A DNA stretch of 64,000 bases from Chromatiaceae bacterium (GTDB lineage Bacteria; Pseudomonadota; Gammaproteobacteria; Chromatiales; Chromatiaceae), in the NCBI GenBank assembly GCA_016714645.1, contig JADKCI010000002.1, positions 310,001 to 374,000 of the forward strand, in the 5' to 3' direction. A model generated the notes under the pieces. It did no database searches. It was not told the origin of the DNA and saw nothing but the letters and a program-made list of their open reading frames with translations. A program made the position numbers and the translations under genes. Below, piece by piece: positions 34,444-43,914 of the stretch (position 1 is its first letter; the number at the start of each line of letters is the position of its first letter).

Positions 34444-36684
34444 GTGACCAAGCGCAGCAAAGAAGCCTCACCCCGCCTCGCCGACCCGCATCGCGCACGC
34501 GAGGCGCGCAAGTACGCGAACCCCATCCCCAGCCGTGAATTCATCCTGGAGGCCCTGACCCAGGCCGGGGTTCCCCTGGTCTTCGATGAACTCAGGCAGC
34601 TTCTTGAACTGGATGGCGAAGAGGATCGGATCGCCCTGGAGCGCCGCCTGGGGGCCATGGTCCGGGACGGCCAGTTGGTGCGCAACCGCAAGGACGCCTT
34701 CTGCCTCGTCAACCGGCGTGATCTGATCGTCGGGCGCGTCATCGGCCACCAGGATGGTTTCGGCTTCCTGATCCCGGACGAGGGCGGCGACGACGTCTAT
34801 CTCGTTCCTCGCCAGATGCGCGCCCTCTTCCACAACGACCGGGCCGTGGTGCGCGTCACCGGCCGTGATGCTCGGGGTCGGCTGGAAGGCTCGGTGGTGG
34901 AGATCCTGGCACGCAACACCCGCACGGTGGTTGGGCGCTTCTATCGGGAGAGCGGGGTCGGCTTTGTGGTGCCGGACAATAAACGCCTGGCCCACGACAT
35001 CATCATTCCCAGCGACCGCCTGGGCGAGGTGGAGCAGGGCCAGATCGTCGTCGCCGAGATCACGGACCAGCCCACCAAGCGCACCCAACCCATCGGCCGC
35101 ATTCTGGAGGTGGTGGGGAACAACATGGCCCCGGGCATGGAGACGGATATCGCCATCCGCACCCACGACCTGCCGGTGGAGTTCCCCGACGAGGTGCTGG
35201 CGGAGATCGCCGGTCTGGGCGCCGAGGTGCCCGAGGCGGCCAAGGCGGGGAGGGTGGATCTGCGCAAGATGCCGCTGGTGACCATTGATGGCGCCGATGC
35301 CCGCGACTTCGACGACGCCGTCTTCTGCCAGCGCCGGCCCAAGGGCTGGCGGCTGCTGGTCTGCATCGCCGATGTCTCGGCCTATGTGGAACCGGGTAGC
35401 GCCCTTGACCTAGAGGCCCACAGCCGGGGCAATTCCGTCTATTTCCCGGATCGCGTCATCCCCATGCTGCCCGAGATCCTGTCCAATGGTCTCTGTTCCA
35501 TCAATCCCGAGGTGGACCGGCTCTGCCTGAGCTGTGAACTGTTGGTGGGCCTGGACGGCAAGGTCACGCGCTCCAAGTTTTATCCGGCCGTGATGCGCTC
35601 CCAGGCCCGCCTGACCTATGACCAGGTGGCGGCCATGGTGGTGGAGGGCGACCCAGACCTGTGCGCACGCTTCGCCACCGTCCTGCCCCACCTGCGCGAA
35701 CTGCACGCCCTTTACCAGGTCCTGCTCCAGGCCCGCAAGGAGCGGGGCGCCATTGATTTCGACACCACCGAGACCCGCTTCGAGTTCACTGACCAGGGTC
35801 GCATCGCCGCCATCCACCCCCTGATCCGCAACGATGCCCACCGCATCATCGAGGAGTGCATGCTGGCGGCCAACGTGGCGGCGGCGCGCTTCTTCGAGCG
35901 CCAGAAGATGCCGGCCCTGTTCCGCATCCACGAGACGCCCAAGGAGGAAAAGCTTAACGATCTGCGCCAGTTCCTGAACGAGCTGGCGCTCACCCTGCCG
36001 GGCGGCAAGAAGCCCACCACCCAGGATTACGCCGCCCTGCTGGAGTCGGTGCGCGAGCGGCCCGATCATCGCCTGATCCAGACCGTATTGCTGCGCTCCA
36101 TGCAGCAGGCCATGTATAGCTCGGACAATGTCGGCCACTTCGGGCTGGCCTATCCGGCCTACACCCACTTCACCTCCCCCATCCGCCGCTACCCGGACCT
36201 GATTGTCCATCGCGCCATCAAGCATCTGCTCGATGGCGGCAAGGCCGAGGATTTCGACTATACCAAGACCGCCCTCCAGAGCATCGGCGAGCACTGCTCC
36301 GGTACCGAGCGCCGCGCCGACGAGGCCACCCGCGACGCCGAATCCTGGCTCAAGTGTGAGTACATGCAGGACAAACTGGGGGAGGAGTTCGACGGCACCA
36401 TCACCAGCGTCAATTCCTTTGGCATTTTCGTCGAACTCGATGGCATCTATGTCGATGGTCTGGTCCACATCACGGCCCTGGACAACGACTATTACCACTT
36501 CGATCCCATTGGCCACCGCCTGACCGGTGAACGCACCGGTACCGTTCATCGGCTGGGGGACCGGTTGCGCATTCAGGTCGCCGCCGTCAATCTCGATGAG
36601 CGCAAGATCGACTTTGTCCTGGCCAAGACCACGGAGCAGGCGCGGAGCGGTTCCGGGACGCGACCGAGACGGCGCAAGACCTGA
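34444..36684 (+). CDS. rnr: Ribonuclease R
   Basis: A 3'-5' exoribonuclease for structured RNA and mRNA/rRNA quality control. An N-terminal helix-turn-helix and cold-shock domains precede the RNB catalytic core with DGADARDFDDAV (about 281-292). HFTSPIRRYPDLIVHR marks the core end, and an S1 domain starts near residue 645 (FDGTITSVNSFGIFVELD). GTG 34444 is chosen because upstream frame overlaps tRNA-Leu on the other strand, and it gives 746 aa, near the family size. Confidence 0.93.
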   Translation: MTKRSKEASPRLADPHRAREARKYANPIPSREFILEALTQAGVPLVFDELRQLLELDGEEDRIALERRLGAMVRDGQLVRNRKDAFCLVNRRDLIVGRVIGHQDGFGFLIPDEGGDDVYLVPRQMRALFHNDRAVVRVTGRDARGRLEGSVVEILARNTRTVVGRFYRESGVGFVVPDNKRLAHDIIIPSDRLGEVEQGQIVVAEITDQPTKRTQPIGRILEVVGNNMAPGMETDIAIRTHDLPVEFPDEVLAEIAGLGAEVPEAAKAGRVDLRKMPLVTIDGADARDFDDAVFCQRRPKGWRLLVCIADVSAYVEPGSALDLEAHSRGNSVYFPDRVIPMLPEILSNGLCSINPEVDRLCLSCELLVGLDGKVTRSKFYPAVMRSQARLTYDQVAAMVVEGDPDLCARFATVLPHLRELHALYQVLLQARKERGAIDFDTTETRFEFTDQGRIAAIHPLIRNDAHRIIEECMLAANVAAARFFERQKMPALFRIHETPKEEKLNDLRQFLNELALTLPGGKKPTTQDYAALLESVRERPDHRLIQTVLLRSMQQAMYSSDNVGHFGLAYPAYTHFTSPIRRYPDLIVHRAIKHLLDGGKAEDFDYTKTALQSIGEHCSGTERRADEATRDAESWLKCEYMQDKLGEEFDGTITSVNSFGIFVELDGIYVDGLVHITALDNDYYHFDPIGHRLTGERTGTVHRLGDRLRIQVAAVNLDERKIDFVLAKTTEQARSGSGTRPRRRKT

Positions 36685-36787
36685 TCGGGTCCCGGGGACG
36701 GTTGCCCCATGGCCGTCCGCGCTTGCCTGGACGGCTCGGGGCCTAATCCCAGCCCCTGTTCCCGCCTACCCCACCTCGGGAGTAACC

Positions 36788-37309
36788 ATGCCGTCCCCGT
36801 CCACATCCGCCCAGCTACCGCCATCCGATAGTCCCCGGCCGGGACAGCGCGGCGAGTTGCTTGTCGTCCTGCAGTTCGTCCTCTTCTTCGCCTTTCTCTT
36901 TGTACCCGCCTGGAATCCCTGGCTGAGTCAGGACCTGATGGCCAGCACCACCTACCCCCGTCTGGGCCTCCTGGTGATGTGCGGGCTGATCGCCCTAGCC
37001 ATTGGCCTACTTGGCCTTTTCAACTTGGGCCGCAACCTGACGCCCCTCCCTTATCCTCTTGACCATAACCAATTGGTAACCCAGGGCATCTATGGCTGGG
37101 TACGCCATCCCCTCTACAGCAGCCAGTTATTCGCCGCCCTCGGCTGGGTTTGCTACAGCCTGAGTCTCGGTCATCTGCTCCTGCTAGTCGCCGGCTTTTT
37201 CTTCTTCGACTACAAGGCCCGCAAGGAGGAGGGCTGGTTAAGCCAGCGTCACCCGGAATATGCCGATTACGCGAAACGGGTCAGCAAATTGGTGCCCTGG
37301 GTTTATTGA
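36788..37309 (+). CDS. ICMT/PEMT-like membrane methyltransferase
   Basis: A 173-aa membrane protein with four or five helices. The C-terminal GIYGWVRHPLYSSQL and RHPEYADYAKRV segments are the SAM-binding pattern of isoprenylcysteine carboxyl methyltransferase-type proteins. The bacterial substrate is unknown (lipid or small molecule). GGGAG precedes ATG 36788. Confidence 0.8.
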   Translation: MPSPSTSAQLPPSDSPRPGQRGELLVVLQFVLFFAFLFVPAWNPWLSQDLMASTTYPRLGLLVMCGLIALAIGLLGLFNLGRNLTPLPYPLDHNQLVTQGIYGWVRHPLYSSQLFAALGWVCYSLSLGHLLLLVAGFFFFDYKARKEEGWLSQRHPEYADYAKRVSKLVPWVY

Positions 37310-37531
37310 AGCAGCCTCGCCCTCCTGGGCTAGGGTAGGTGTGCCATGCGGAACTTGAAGACGGGAGCCAGCAAATCGGTAATCTAGCCGTTTAAGGTGG
37401 CCTTAAGGCTGGCTTGATACTCTGACCGCTCTTGGATCGAGGAGCGGAAGCTTACCTGGCCCCTTGATAAAGCCCTCCGGTCCGCGCTTGGCGGCCGACC
37501 TTTTCCATCCTCCTTGTCAGGAGAACATATC

Positions 37532-37699
37532 TTGAGCATGCCACACAAGCTCACTCCTCTGGTGTTACTGCTGCCGCTCGTGGCACTTTAGGCCTTGGCG
37601 GCGACGGTATCGTCCACCTCGCAGAGTTTGATCCCGGGTCAAGCATCCACCCTCTCGGTCCCCAGCATCCAGGGAACCCTGAAGCTAACCGACTCGGAT
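37532..37699 (+). pseudogene. Remnant of a secreted protein with nonsense codon
   Basis: AGGAG lies before TTG 37532/ATG 37538, and a hydrophobic leader follows (MPHKLTPLVLLLPLVAL). It is interrupted by TAG at 37589 and continues in frame as ALAATVSSTSQSLIPGQAST until homology to an IS3 transposase takes over near 37700. So a signal-peptide gene was truncated by transposon DNA and then lost its frame. The original function is unknown. Confidence 0.5.
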
Positions 37700-38292
37700 A
37701 GTAAGGTAGCATCCACCTGCTACCGCGTCCTGCGGGCTGTTGACCAACGCGCCCGCCGCGGAAAACCCACTGCGCCCGCCCGCGTGCGCCCGGCGCCCTT
37801 GGCGGCCACTGGCCCCCATCAGGTCTGGGAATGGGACATCACCTCCCTGACCACCACCGTGCGCAGGGTCATCTACTATCTTTACCTGATCATGAACGTC
37901 TACCGCCGCAAGATCGTCGGCTAGGAGGTCTACGATCGCGAGTCCGCCGACCCTGCCGCCAGCGTGGTCCGAAGGTCCATCTGCGCGAGGGGGTGGGCAC
38001 CGGTACCTTGGTGCGGTATGCCGATTCCGGCAATTGGGTGCAGACCTTTATGCACGGGTACCACACTGAGCACCGCCATAGCGGCCTGAAGTTCGTCACC
38101 CCCAACCCGCGCCATCGCGGTAAAGACATCGACTTGCTGGCCCAGCGCTATGCCCGCTATCAGGCGGCCAAGGCGCAACATCCCGAACGCCGGAGTGGTG
38201 TCAAGCGCAACGGGCAGCCCGATACCACCGTCTTCCTCAACCCCGGGAAACCCATCAAAGCGGAGCACCAGAACCAAGCACGCGCGGCATGA
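37700..38292 (+). pseudogene. IS3-family transposase (OrfB) fragments
   Basis: Two fragments of one integrase-core transposase. The first, up to TAG at 37922, has the YRVLRA start, GPHQVWEWDIT (first Asp) and YYLYLIMNVYRRKIVG. The second, in another frame (about 37990-38292), has FMHGYHTEHRHSGLKFVTP and ends DTTVFLNPGKP. The middle, including the second Asp and Glu, is deleted. Inactive. Confidence 0.8.
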
Positions 38293-38446
38293 TGCTAAGA
38301 CCCGTATGATTATATACCGAGACGGAGTTGCCCGTTATTCTAAGCCAGGGATGTGCTTCGCCTTTTGGGAGAAGATGCGCGGTGTGCCCGACAGGCAGCA
38401 CGCCCGACGTCGAAATGATCCACCCGGAGACCGGCCAGCGATAAAT

Positions 38447-39412
38447 CTGAACCTACATAAATATGCGCGGACCACGCCCGCGATTCGCCAGGAGCTGCGT
38501 GAATCCACCAAGTCAGAGCGCGAACTGGCCCGCGAGTACCACCTGAATCGCGGCACGGTACGTAAATGGCGGCGCCGCGACAACGGTCAGGATGCCTAAC
38601 ATCGTCCTCATCGTCTGCACACGACCCTGACACCCGCCCAAGAGTTAGTAGTCATTGAGTTGCGTAAAACCTTGCTCCTACCCCTGGATGATCTCCTCGC
38701 AGTGACACGCGAATTTATCAATCCGAACGTGTCGCGCTCGGGTTTGGATCGCTGCCTGCGGCGGCATGGCGTCTCCCATCTCCAGGCCCTGATTCCCCAG
38801 CCGGAAGACGACGATCAACCCAGATAAAACCTTTAAAGATTATGAATCTGGCTTTATCCATGTCGATGTCAAGTAGCTGCCGCGGATGCCGGATGAAGAC
38901 GCGCATCGCTAGCTGTTCGTCGGCATCGATCGCGCCTCACGCGGGGTGTGCGTGGCAATGCTCGGCGAGAAAACGGCAGCTAACGCGGCCGCCTTTTCCC
39001 AGCGACTCATCGTGCATGCGCCCTTCCAGGTGCAAAAAGTCTTGACCGATAACGGCAAGGAATTTACCGACCGCTGTTGCGCCACCGGCGAACGCGATCC
39101 CACCGGAAGTCATCGCTTTGATCGCACCTGCGCTACCCACGGCATCGACCACCGGTTGATCAAGTCCCGTCATCCCCAGACCAACGGCATGGTCGAGCGC
39201 TTCAATAGCCGCATCAGCGAGGTGCTGGCCACCACCCGCTTCGATGCGGCCCAGAACCTGGAGGACACCCTGTGCCGCTCTGTACGGCGGTATCATCATC
39301 AGATTCCCCAGCGCGCGTTAGGGCACATCACGCCGGTTCAGGGCCTGCAAGGTGGGCAGGAGAAATGCCCCAGATTGTTTAAAAAGAAGGTATACAATCT
39401 CATGGGGCTTGA
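38447..39412 (+). pseudogene. IS481-like transposase, multiply frameshifted
   Basis: The product starts NLHKYARTTPAIRQELRES, where the expected ATG is now CTG (38447). HTH REYHLNRGTVRKWRRRD follows. Frames then change several times through LTPAQELVVIELRKTLLLPL and the core with VLTDNGKEFTDR and QTNGMVERFNSRISEVLAT, ending FKKKVYNLMGLD. Stops and frameshifts lie near 38598, 38826 and 38930. A dead copy; no clear terminal repeats found. Confidence 0.8.
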
Positions 39413-40018
39413 CAATCACTATCAATCAACTGGATCTGTACCTCGGCGAGCGCGTCAAAGCGCTCACGGGCAACAAACAGACCCCCACCACCAAGCCCCA
39501 AACAGTCACTGATTTCCCCATCGCCCTTAGGCGCTAATTGGGCTTCAACCAGTGCATCCGGGGCGATCACCATATCCTCAGTCATGCGGGGGTGGTCGAG
39601 ATTTTGAACTTGCAACCACTGAACGGCACGGCCAAACCCTGCCTGGCCAAACCAGTACGCCAGGTCAACCTGGTCTATCAACTAACCCCGTGGCCGGCTG
39701 ATATATGCGTGATGCGGGGAAAAGGGGAAAAGTGGCCAGGGTCGAATGGCACTAGGAAAATCAGATTATTTTCAATTAATTTTCAATTAATTAGGTGAGC
39801 ACGTCCCCGAGCCATTGCGCGCGGCAGCGTTTGCTCATCGCTGCCCTTACCCACGCAGGGACCAATGCCATGGCCAGGATATGGGTGACGCTGGCGGAGA
39901 TGTTCTCCTTCCGCGCTTCCCGCCGGGCATTCCCGGGAGCCCCGCTTGGCCAGGGGTATGATTCATACTCGCGACATATTTTGCAGCTAGGCCCCCTCGG
40001 TACGGGGGGCGCGAGCCG
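39413..40018. other. Decayed region without an intact gene
   Basis: About 600 bp after the IS481-like remnant. Frames on both strands are open for 60-90 codons, but I recognise none. It contains an AT-rich tandem repeat ttttcaatta (twice, 39767-39789) and, at 39871-39941, a fragment matching the MFS pseudogene at 2944-3014. Confidence 0.5.
39871..39941 (+). pseudogene. Short MFS transporter remnant
   Basis: About 70 bases align with roughly 80% identity and a one-base gap to 2944-3014 of the MFS pseudogene, sharing the stretch gacggcggagatgttct except for a substitution. It therefore comes from a related ACS-type MFS gene or from the same ancestral copy. Confidence 0.6.
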
Positions 40019-40873
40019 TCAGCCCTGCAGAAAGTCCCGCACGATGGCGATCTGCGCCTCGTCGAGAAAGGGGGGTGCATGACCGACATCGGGGATCTCG
40101 GCGAGGGTCGCGCGGGGACCCCGGGTGGCCATGGCCTGCCAGACCTTGGTGGTCAGCAGATCGGAATCGGCGCCGTGGATGGCCAGGGTGGGGCAGCTGA
40201 TGGCCTCGTAAAGGGGCCAGAGGTTGGGGTTCTGGGTGGGATCAACGGCGCGCAGGGACAGGGCGATGCGTGGGTCATAGCGGGTCCGCCACCGGCCTTG
40301 GGCGTCCTGGACCAAGCCAGGTAGCAGAATCTGGTGCCACTGAGCGGGGCTCAGATTGCCAAAGGGCGCCAGGGCCTGGCTTTGTTGGGCCAGGGCCTCT
40401 TCCAGGCTGTCCCAGCGTTCGTCACGACCGACATAGTGGGCGATGCGTGCCAGGGATCGGCCCGAGATCTCGGGACCCACGTCGTTGAGGATGAGCCGCT
40501 GGATGGGGCTCTCGGGCTGGGCGGCGAGGGCCATGCCGATGAGTCCGCCCATGGAAGTCCCCAGCCAATCGACCTTGGTTGCGCCAAGGTTTGCCAGCAG
40601 GGCCAGCATATGCTGGGCGTAGGTGGGGATGCCGTAGCCAGCGTGGTCATCGAGCCAGTCGCTGAGGCCGCGACCGATGACGTCCGGGCAGATGACCCGG
40701 TAGTCATCGGCCAGCGCCTCCGCCAGGGTGTCGAAATCCCGCCCACAACGGGTCAGGCCATGGACGCAAATCAGCAGCCTGGGGTTGTCGATGTCCCCCC
40801 AGTCGGTATAAGCCATGCGCAAGGGCTGGGTCTGGCCCGGACAATTAACAAAGCCTTCGCGAAAGCGGGACAT
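40019..40873 (-). CDS. Alpha/beta hydrolase
   Basis: A 284-aa cytosolic hydrolase. Oxyanion region ICVHGLTRCGRDFD, nucleophile elbow GTSMGG (Ser in WLGTSMGGL), acid near HGADSDLLT and catalytic His in DVGHAPPF. Substrate unknown. It precedes the STAS gene's strand-mates without close coupling. Confidence 0.85.
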   Translation of the reverse strand: MSRFREGFVNCPGQTQPLRMAYTDWGDIDNPRLLICVHGLTRCGRDFDTLAEALADDYRVICPDVIGRGLSDWLDDHAGYGIPTYAQHMLALLANLGATKVDWLGTSMGGLIGMALAAQPESPIQRLILNDVGPEISGRSLARIAHYVGRDERWDSLEEALAQQSQALAPFGNLSPAQWHQILLPGLVQDAQGRWRTRYDPRIALSLRAVDPTQNPNLWPLYEAISCPTLAIHGADSDLLTTKVWQAMATRGPRATLAEIPDVGHAPPFLDEAQIAIVRDFLQG

Positions 40874-40953
40874 GGGCTTAGAGGGGGACTCGGTAAAGCA
40901 AGAGAGGGGTGGCGCCGGCGAGAAGCCGACCCGGCGCCGGAAGCCATGGGGCC

Positions 40954-41289
40954 TTACGCCAATTCGGCGAGGGCGGCTTCCTTGGTGTCGCAGATGCGCA
41001 GGATGGTATGGAAGCCGGAGAGATGGAACACCTCCCGCACCTCGTCGGTGAGGCCGGTGAGGATCAGGCGGCCAGACCGGGCCTTGACCTGCTTGGCGAC
41101 CATCAGAATGCTGCGCAAGCCGGCGCTGCTGATGTATTCCAGGCCATTGAGCTGAATGACAAAGTCCGAGGCCTCCGGGGTGGCAGCCTCGGCGAAGGCC
41201 TTGTCGAAGAGGGGCGCCGTGACGGCGTCCATCCGCCCCTTGAGTTCGATGATCCGGATGGCGCCTTGCTGGCTATGGGTAATATCCAA
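40954..41289 (-). CDS. STAS-domain anti-sigma factor antagonist
   Basis: A 111-aa SpoIIAA/RsbV-like protein. IIELKGRMDAVTAPLFDKAF and the LEYISSAGLRSIL loop with the phosphorylatable serine are typical. Start TTG 41289 is supported by AGGAG 7-8 bp before. No partner kinase or phosphatase gene is adjacent; the only HATPase-like domain in the window is the tail of the ABC protein at 1418-2503, which is probably inactive. Confidence 0.9.
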   Translation of the reverse strand: MDITHSQQGAIRIIELKGRMDAVTAPLFDKAFAEAATPEASDFVIQLNGLEYISSAGLRSILMVAKQVKARSGRLILTGLTDEVREVFHLSGFHTILRICDTKEAALAELA

Positions 41290-41594
41290 TTGCTTACTCC
41301 TGGCTGGGGGTTGCCGTTAAAGTCGCGCCGTCGAGGCGCGGAGTGAAAGTTGGCACGGATTATATCGCCGAGATAGGCTGGCGGGGAGGATTTTGCTGTC
41401 GGCGGGCGAACACCGTCCGGAGGGGGGCCGGGGCGGGTTCCCTCGCGGCGCGCGCCTGCTGGCGCGGCCAGCCGGGAGGCGGCATGGGCCCCCCTGGCCA
41501 GGGTTCCACCTGGGTTGAAAGCTGTCATACTGGCTAGATTCCGCTTACCCGATCCCTGCCGAGCACTCCGACGACTCCCTCTCCCCCACCCCTC
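41290..41594. other. Intergenic region before the double ABC ATPase
   Basis: 305 bp between divergent genes, GC-rich, with no recognised gene. TTGAAA at 41515 and TAGATT at 41535 look like promoter boxes but are only 14 bp apart, so I do not call them. Confidence 0.4.
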
Positions 41595-43679
41595 TTGCGT
41601 GTCGAGGGCCTTGAAACCCATCTCGGCCAGGGTCATCCCCCCCTCAGGGTAGTGGATGGCCTGGATCTGGTGATCAGCTCCGGCGAGACCTTTGCCTTGC
41701 TGGGGGAGTCGGGTTGTGGCAAGTCTATGACGGCCCTGTCCCTGATGCGTCTGCTGCCCCCGTCGGGCCGCATTGCCGCTGGGCGGGTCTGGCTCGGCGG
41801 AACCCCGCTGTTGGCCTTGCCGGAGAGCGCCATGCGCCGGGTGCGGGGCGGGCGCATGGGCATGATCTTCCAGGAGCCCCAGACCTCCCTCAACCCCGTC
41901 CTGACGGTGGGCCGCCAGATCGCCGAGGCCGTGACGGCCCACGCCGATCGTGATCGCCGGGCGGTGGCCGCCCGGGTTCTGGAACTGCTCAATGCCGTCG
42001 GCATCCCGGACCCGGGGCGGCGTGTCGGGGAATATCCCCATCAACTCTCCGGCGGCATGAAGCAGCGCGTCATGATCGCCATGGCCTTGGCCGGCGATCC
42101 GGAGCTGCTGATCGCCGACGAGCCCACCACGGCCCTGGACGTGACTATCCAGGCCCAGGTGCTGCGCCTGCTCAAGCGGTTGCAGGCCGAGACCGGGCTG
42201 GCGGTGCTCCTCATCACCCACGATCTTGGGGTGGTGGCCGAGACCGCGGACCGGCTGGCGGTCATGTACGCCGGTCAGATCGTCGAAACCGCCAGCAGCG
42301 CCGATTTCTTCGCCCATTCCGCCCATCCCTATAGCCGGAATCTCCGGGACAGCCTGCCCGCGCCGGAAAAGCGCCAGGGCCGGCTGGCGGTCATCCCCGG
42401 CCGGGTGCCGCCCCTGGATCAGGTCTTTGTGGGCTGCCGGTTTGCGGATCGTTGCGACCGGGTGATGGCTGTCTGTCGGGAGCAGGCTCCGGTATGGGTG
42501 GCGCCCTGGACGGGACATGGGGTGCGATGCCATCTCTGGGACCCCGGGCAGCCGGGGGTTGGCGTTCAGACCCCTCTACCCAGCCCTCCCTCACCCGGGG
42601 GGAGGGGATCGGCAGGGTTACCGGGGGGGCGGCCGGTGGCGGTGGCGTCGCTCCCCCTGGCCGAGCCAGAAAGGGCCACCGCTGCCCTGGTGGTCCCGGT
42701 GGCCCTGGGCGAGACGATTCTGGCCGTGCAGGGGCTCCAGGTCCATTTCCCCATCCACAAGGGCCTGTTTCGCCGTATCGTGGGGCAGGTGCGGGCGGTC
42801 GATGGCATCGATCTGGAACTCAAGGTGGGCCGCACCCTGGCCCTGGTCGGAGAATCCGGCTGCGGCAAGACCACGGCGGGCAAGGGGCTGCTCCAGCTCA
42901 TCCGCCCCACCGGTGGCGCCATCCACTACCAGGGTCGGGACCTGGCGGGTCTCGGCCCTGGCGCCATGCGGCCCTATCGCAAGGACCTCCAGATCATCTT
43001 TCAGGACCCCTTCGCCTCCATGAACCCGCGCCTGCTGGTGGGGGACATTATTGGAGAGGGCTTGCAGGCCCTGGGTCTGGCCCGCGGCCGTGCCGAGCGC
43101 CGCGCCCGTGTCGCCGCCCTGCTGGACGAGGTCGGCCTCGCCGCCGATGCCGCCGACCGCTATCCCCACGAATTCTCCGGCGGTCAGCGCCAGCGGGTCT
43201 GCATCGCCCGGTCCCTGGCCGTCGCCCCTCGGCTCATCGTCTGCGATGAGCCCACCAGCGCCCTGGATGTCTCGGTCCAGGCCCAGATCCTCAATCTGCT
43301 CAAGGATCTCCAGGAGCGCAAGGGCCTTGCCTACCTCTTCATCACCCACAACATCTCGGTGGTCTCCTATCTGGCCCACGAGGTCGCGGTCATGTACCTG
43401 GGACGTATCGTCGAACGCGGGCTGGTCCATGAGGTCCTCGACGACCCCAGGCACCCCTACAGCCGCGCCCTCCTGTCGGCGGTACCCCGGCTCGCTCCGG
43501 ACCCCAGCCGGCCGGTTATTCGCCTGGAAGGGGACCTGCCATCCCCCGCCGCCCCGCCGCCCGGTTGTCACTTTCATCCCCGTTGTCCCGAGGCCCTGCC
43601 CGAATGTGCCCAGGCCTATCCCCCGGCGGTCCGCTGGGGCGGGACACGGCAGGTGCATTGCATCCGGGTCCGACCGTAA
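41595..43679 (+). CDS. Oligopeptide/dipeptide-type double ABC ATPase (YejF/GsiA-like)
   Basis: One 694-aa chain with two complete ABC ATPases, equivalent to DppD plus DppF. Each has Walker A (GESGCGKS, GESGCGKT), signature (LSGGMKQR, FSGGQRQR), Walker B with DEPTTALD/DEPTSALD and an oligopeptide-type cysteine motif at its end (CRFADRC, CHFHPRC). The start is TTG 41595 in a frame with no good ATG. The linker (about 326-372) is proline/glycine-rich and encoded by a repeat-like GC hairpin. No permeases or binding protein nearby; they must be elsewhere. Confidence 0.92.
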   Translation: MRVEGLETHLGQGHPPLRVVDGLDLVISSGETFALLGESGCGKSMTALSLMRLLPPSGRIAAGRVWLGGTPLLALPESAMRRVRGGRMGMIFQEPQTSLNPVLTVGRQIAEAVTAHADRDRRAVAARVLELLNAVGIPDPGRRVGEYPHQLSGGMKQRVMIAMALAGDPELLIADEPTTALDVTIQAQVLRLLKRLQAETGLAVLLITHDLGVVAETADRLAVMYAGQIVETASSADFFAHSAHPYSRNLRDSLPAPEKRQGRLAVIPGRVPPLDQVFVGCRFADRCDRVMAVCREQAPVWVAPWTGHGVRCHLWDPGQPGVGVQTPLPSPPSPGGRGSAGLPGGRPVAVASLPLAEPERATAALVVPVALGETILAVQGLQVHFPIHKGLFRRIVGQVRAVDGIDLELKVGRTLALVGESGCGKTTAGKGLLQLIRPTGGAIHYQGRDLAGLGPGAMRPYRKDLQIIFQDPFASMNPRLLVGDIIGEGLQALGLARGRAERRARVAALLDEVGLAADAADRYPHEFSGGQRQRVCIARSLAVAPRLIVCDEPTSALDVSVQAQILNLLKDLQERKGLAYLFITHNISVVSYLAHEVAVMYLGRIVERGLVHEVLDDPRHPYSRALLSAVPRLAPDPSRPVIRLEGDLPSPAAPPPGCHFHPRCPEALPECAQAYPPAVRWGGTRQVHCIRVRP

Positions 43680-43752
43680 ATTGCTCTTTGATGAACCCCG
43701 CGTTCGGTCTGTTCAGTGCGCCAGGTGGAGGAAAGAGGTGCCAAGCTCAGGG

Positions 43753-43782
43753 TTGCGAACAGTCCCCATTAGGTCCTAGTAT
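43753..43782 (+). promoter_or_regulatory. Possible sigma-70 promoter of the hox operon
   Basis: TTGCGA (43753-43758) and TAGTAT (43777-43782) are separated by 18 bases, 132 bp before hoxF. The long AT-rich leader after it (43783-43914) may hold regulator sites. I saw no clear -24/-12 sigma-54 element on the + strand. Confidence 0.35.
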
Positions 43783-43914
43783 AAGTAAATGATGTAAGAG
43801 TAATGAGGGATGGTCCCTCCCGGTCCTGATATCTAATAGTAAGATTTATAAAATTTTATCTTGATTCCTACCGGATAGGATCGGCGTATTTATCCACTAG
43901 CGCCAGGGGTTGGC

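Noticed and set aside
41515..41540. TTGAAA/TAGATT promoter for the double ABC ATPase
   Set aside because: Spacer of 14 bases is too short for a sigma-70 promoter.
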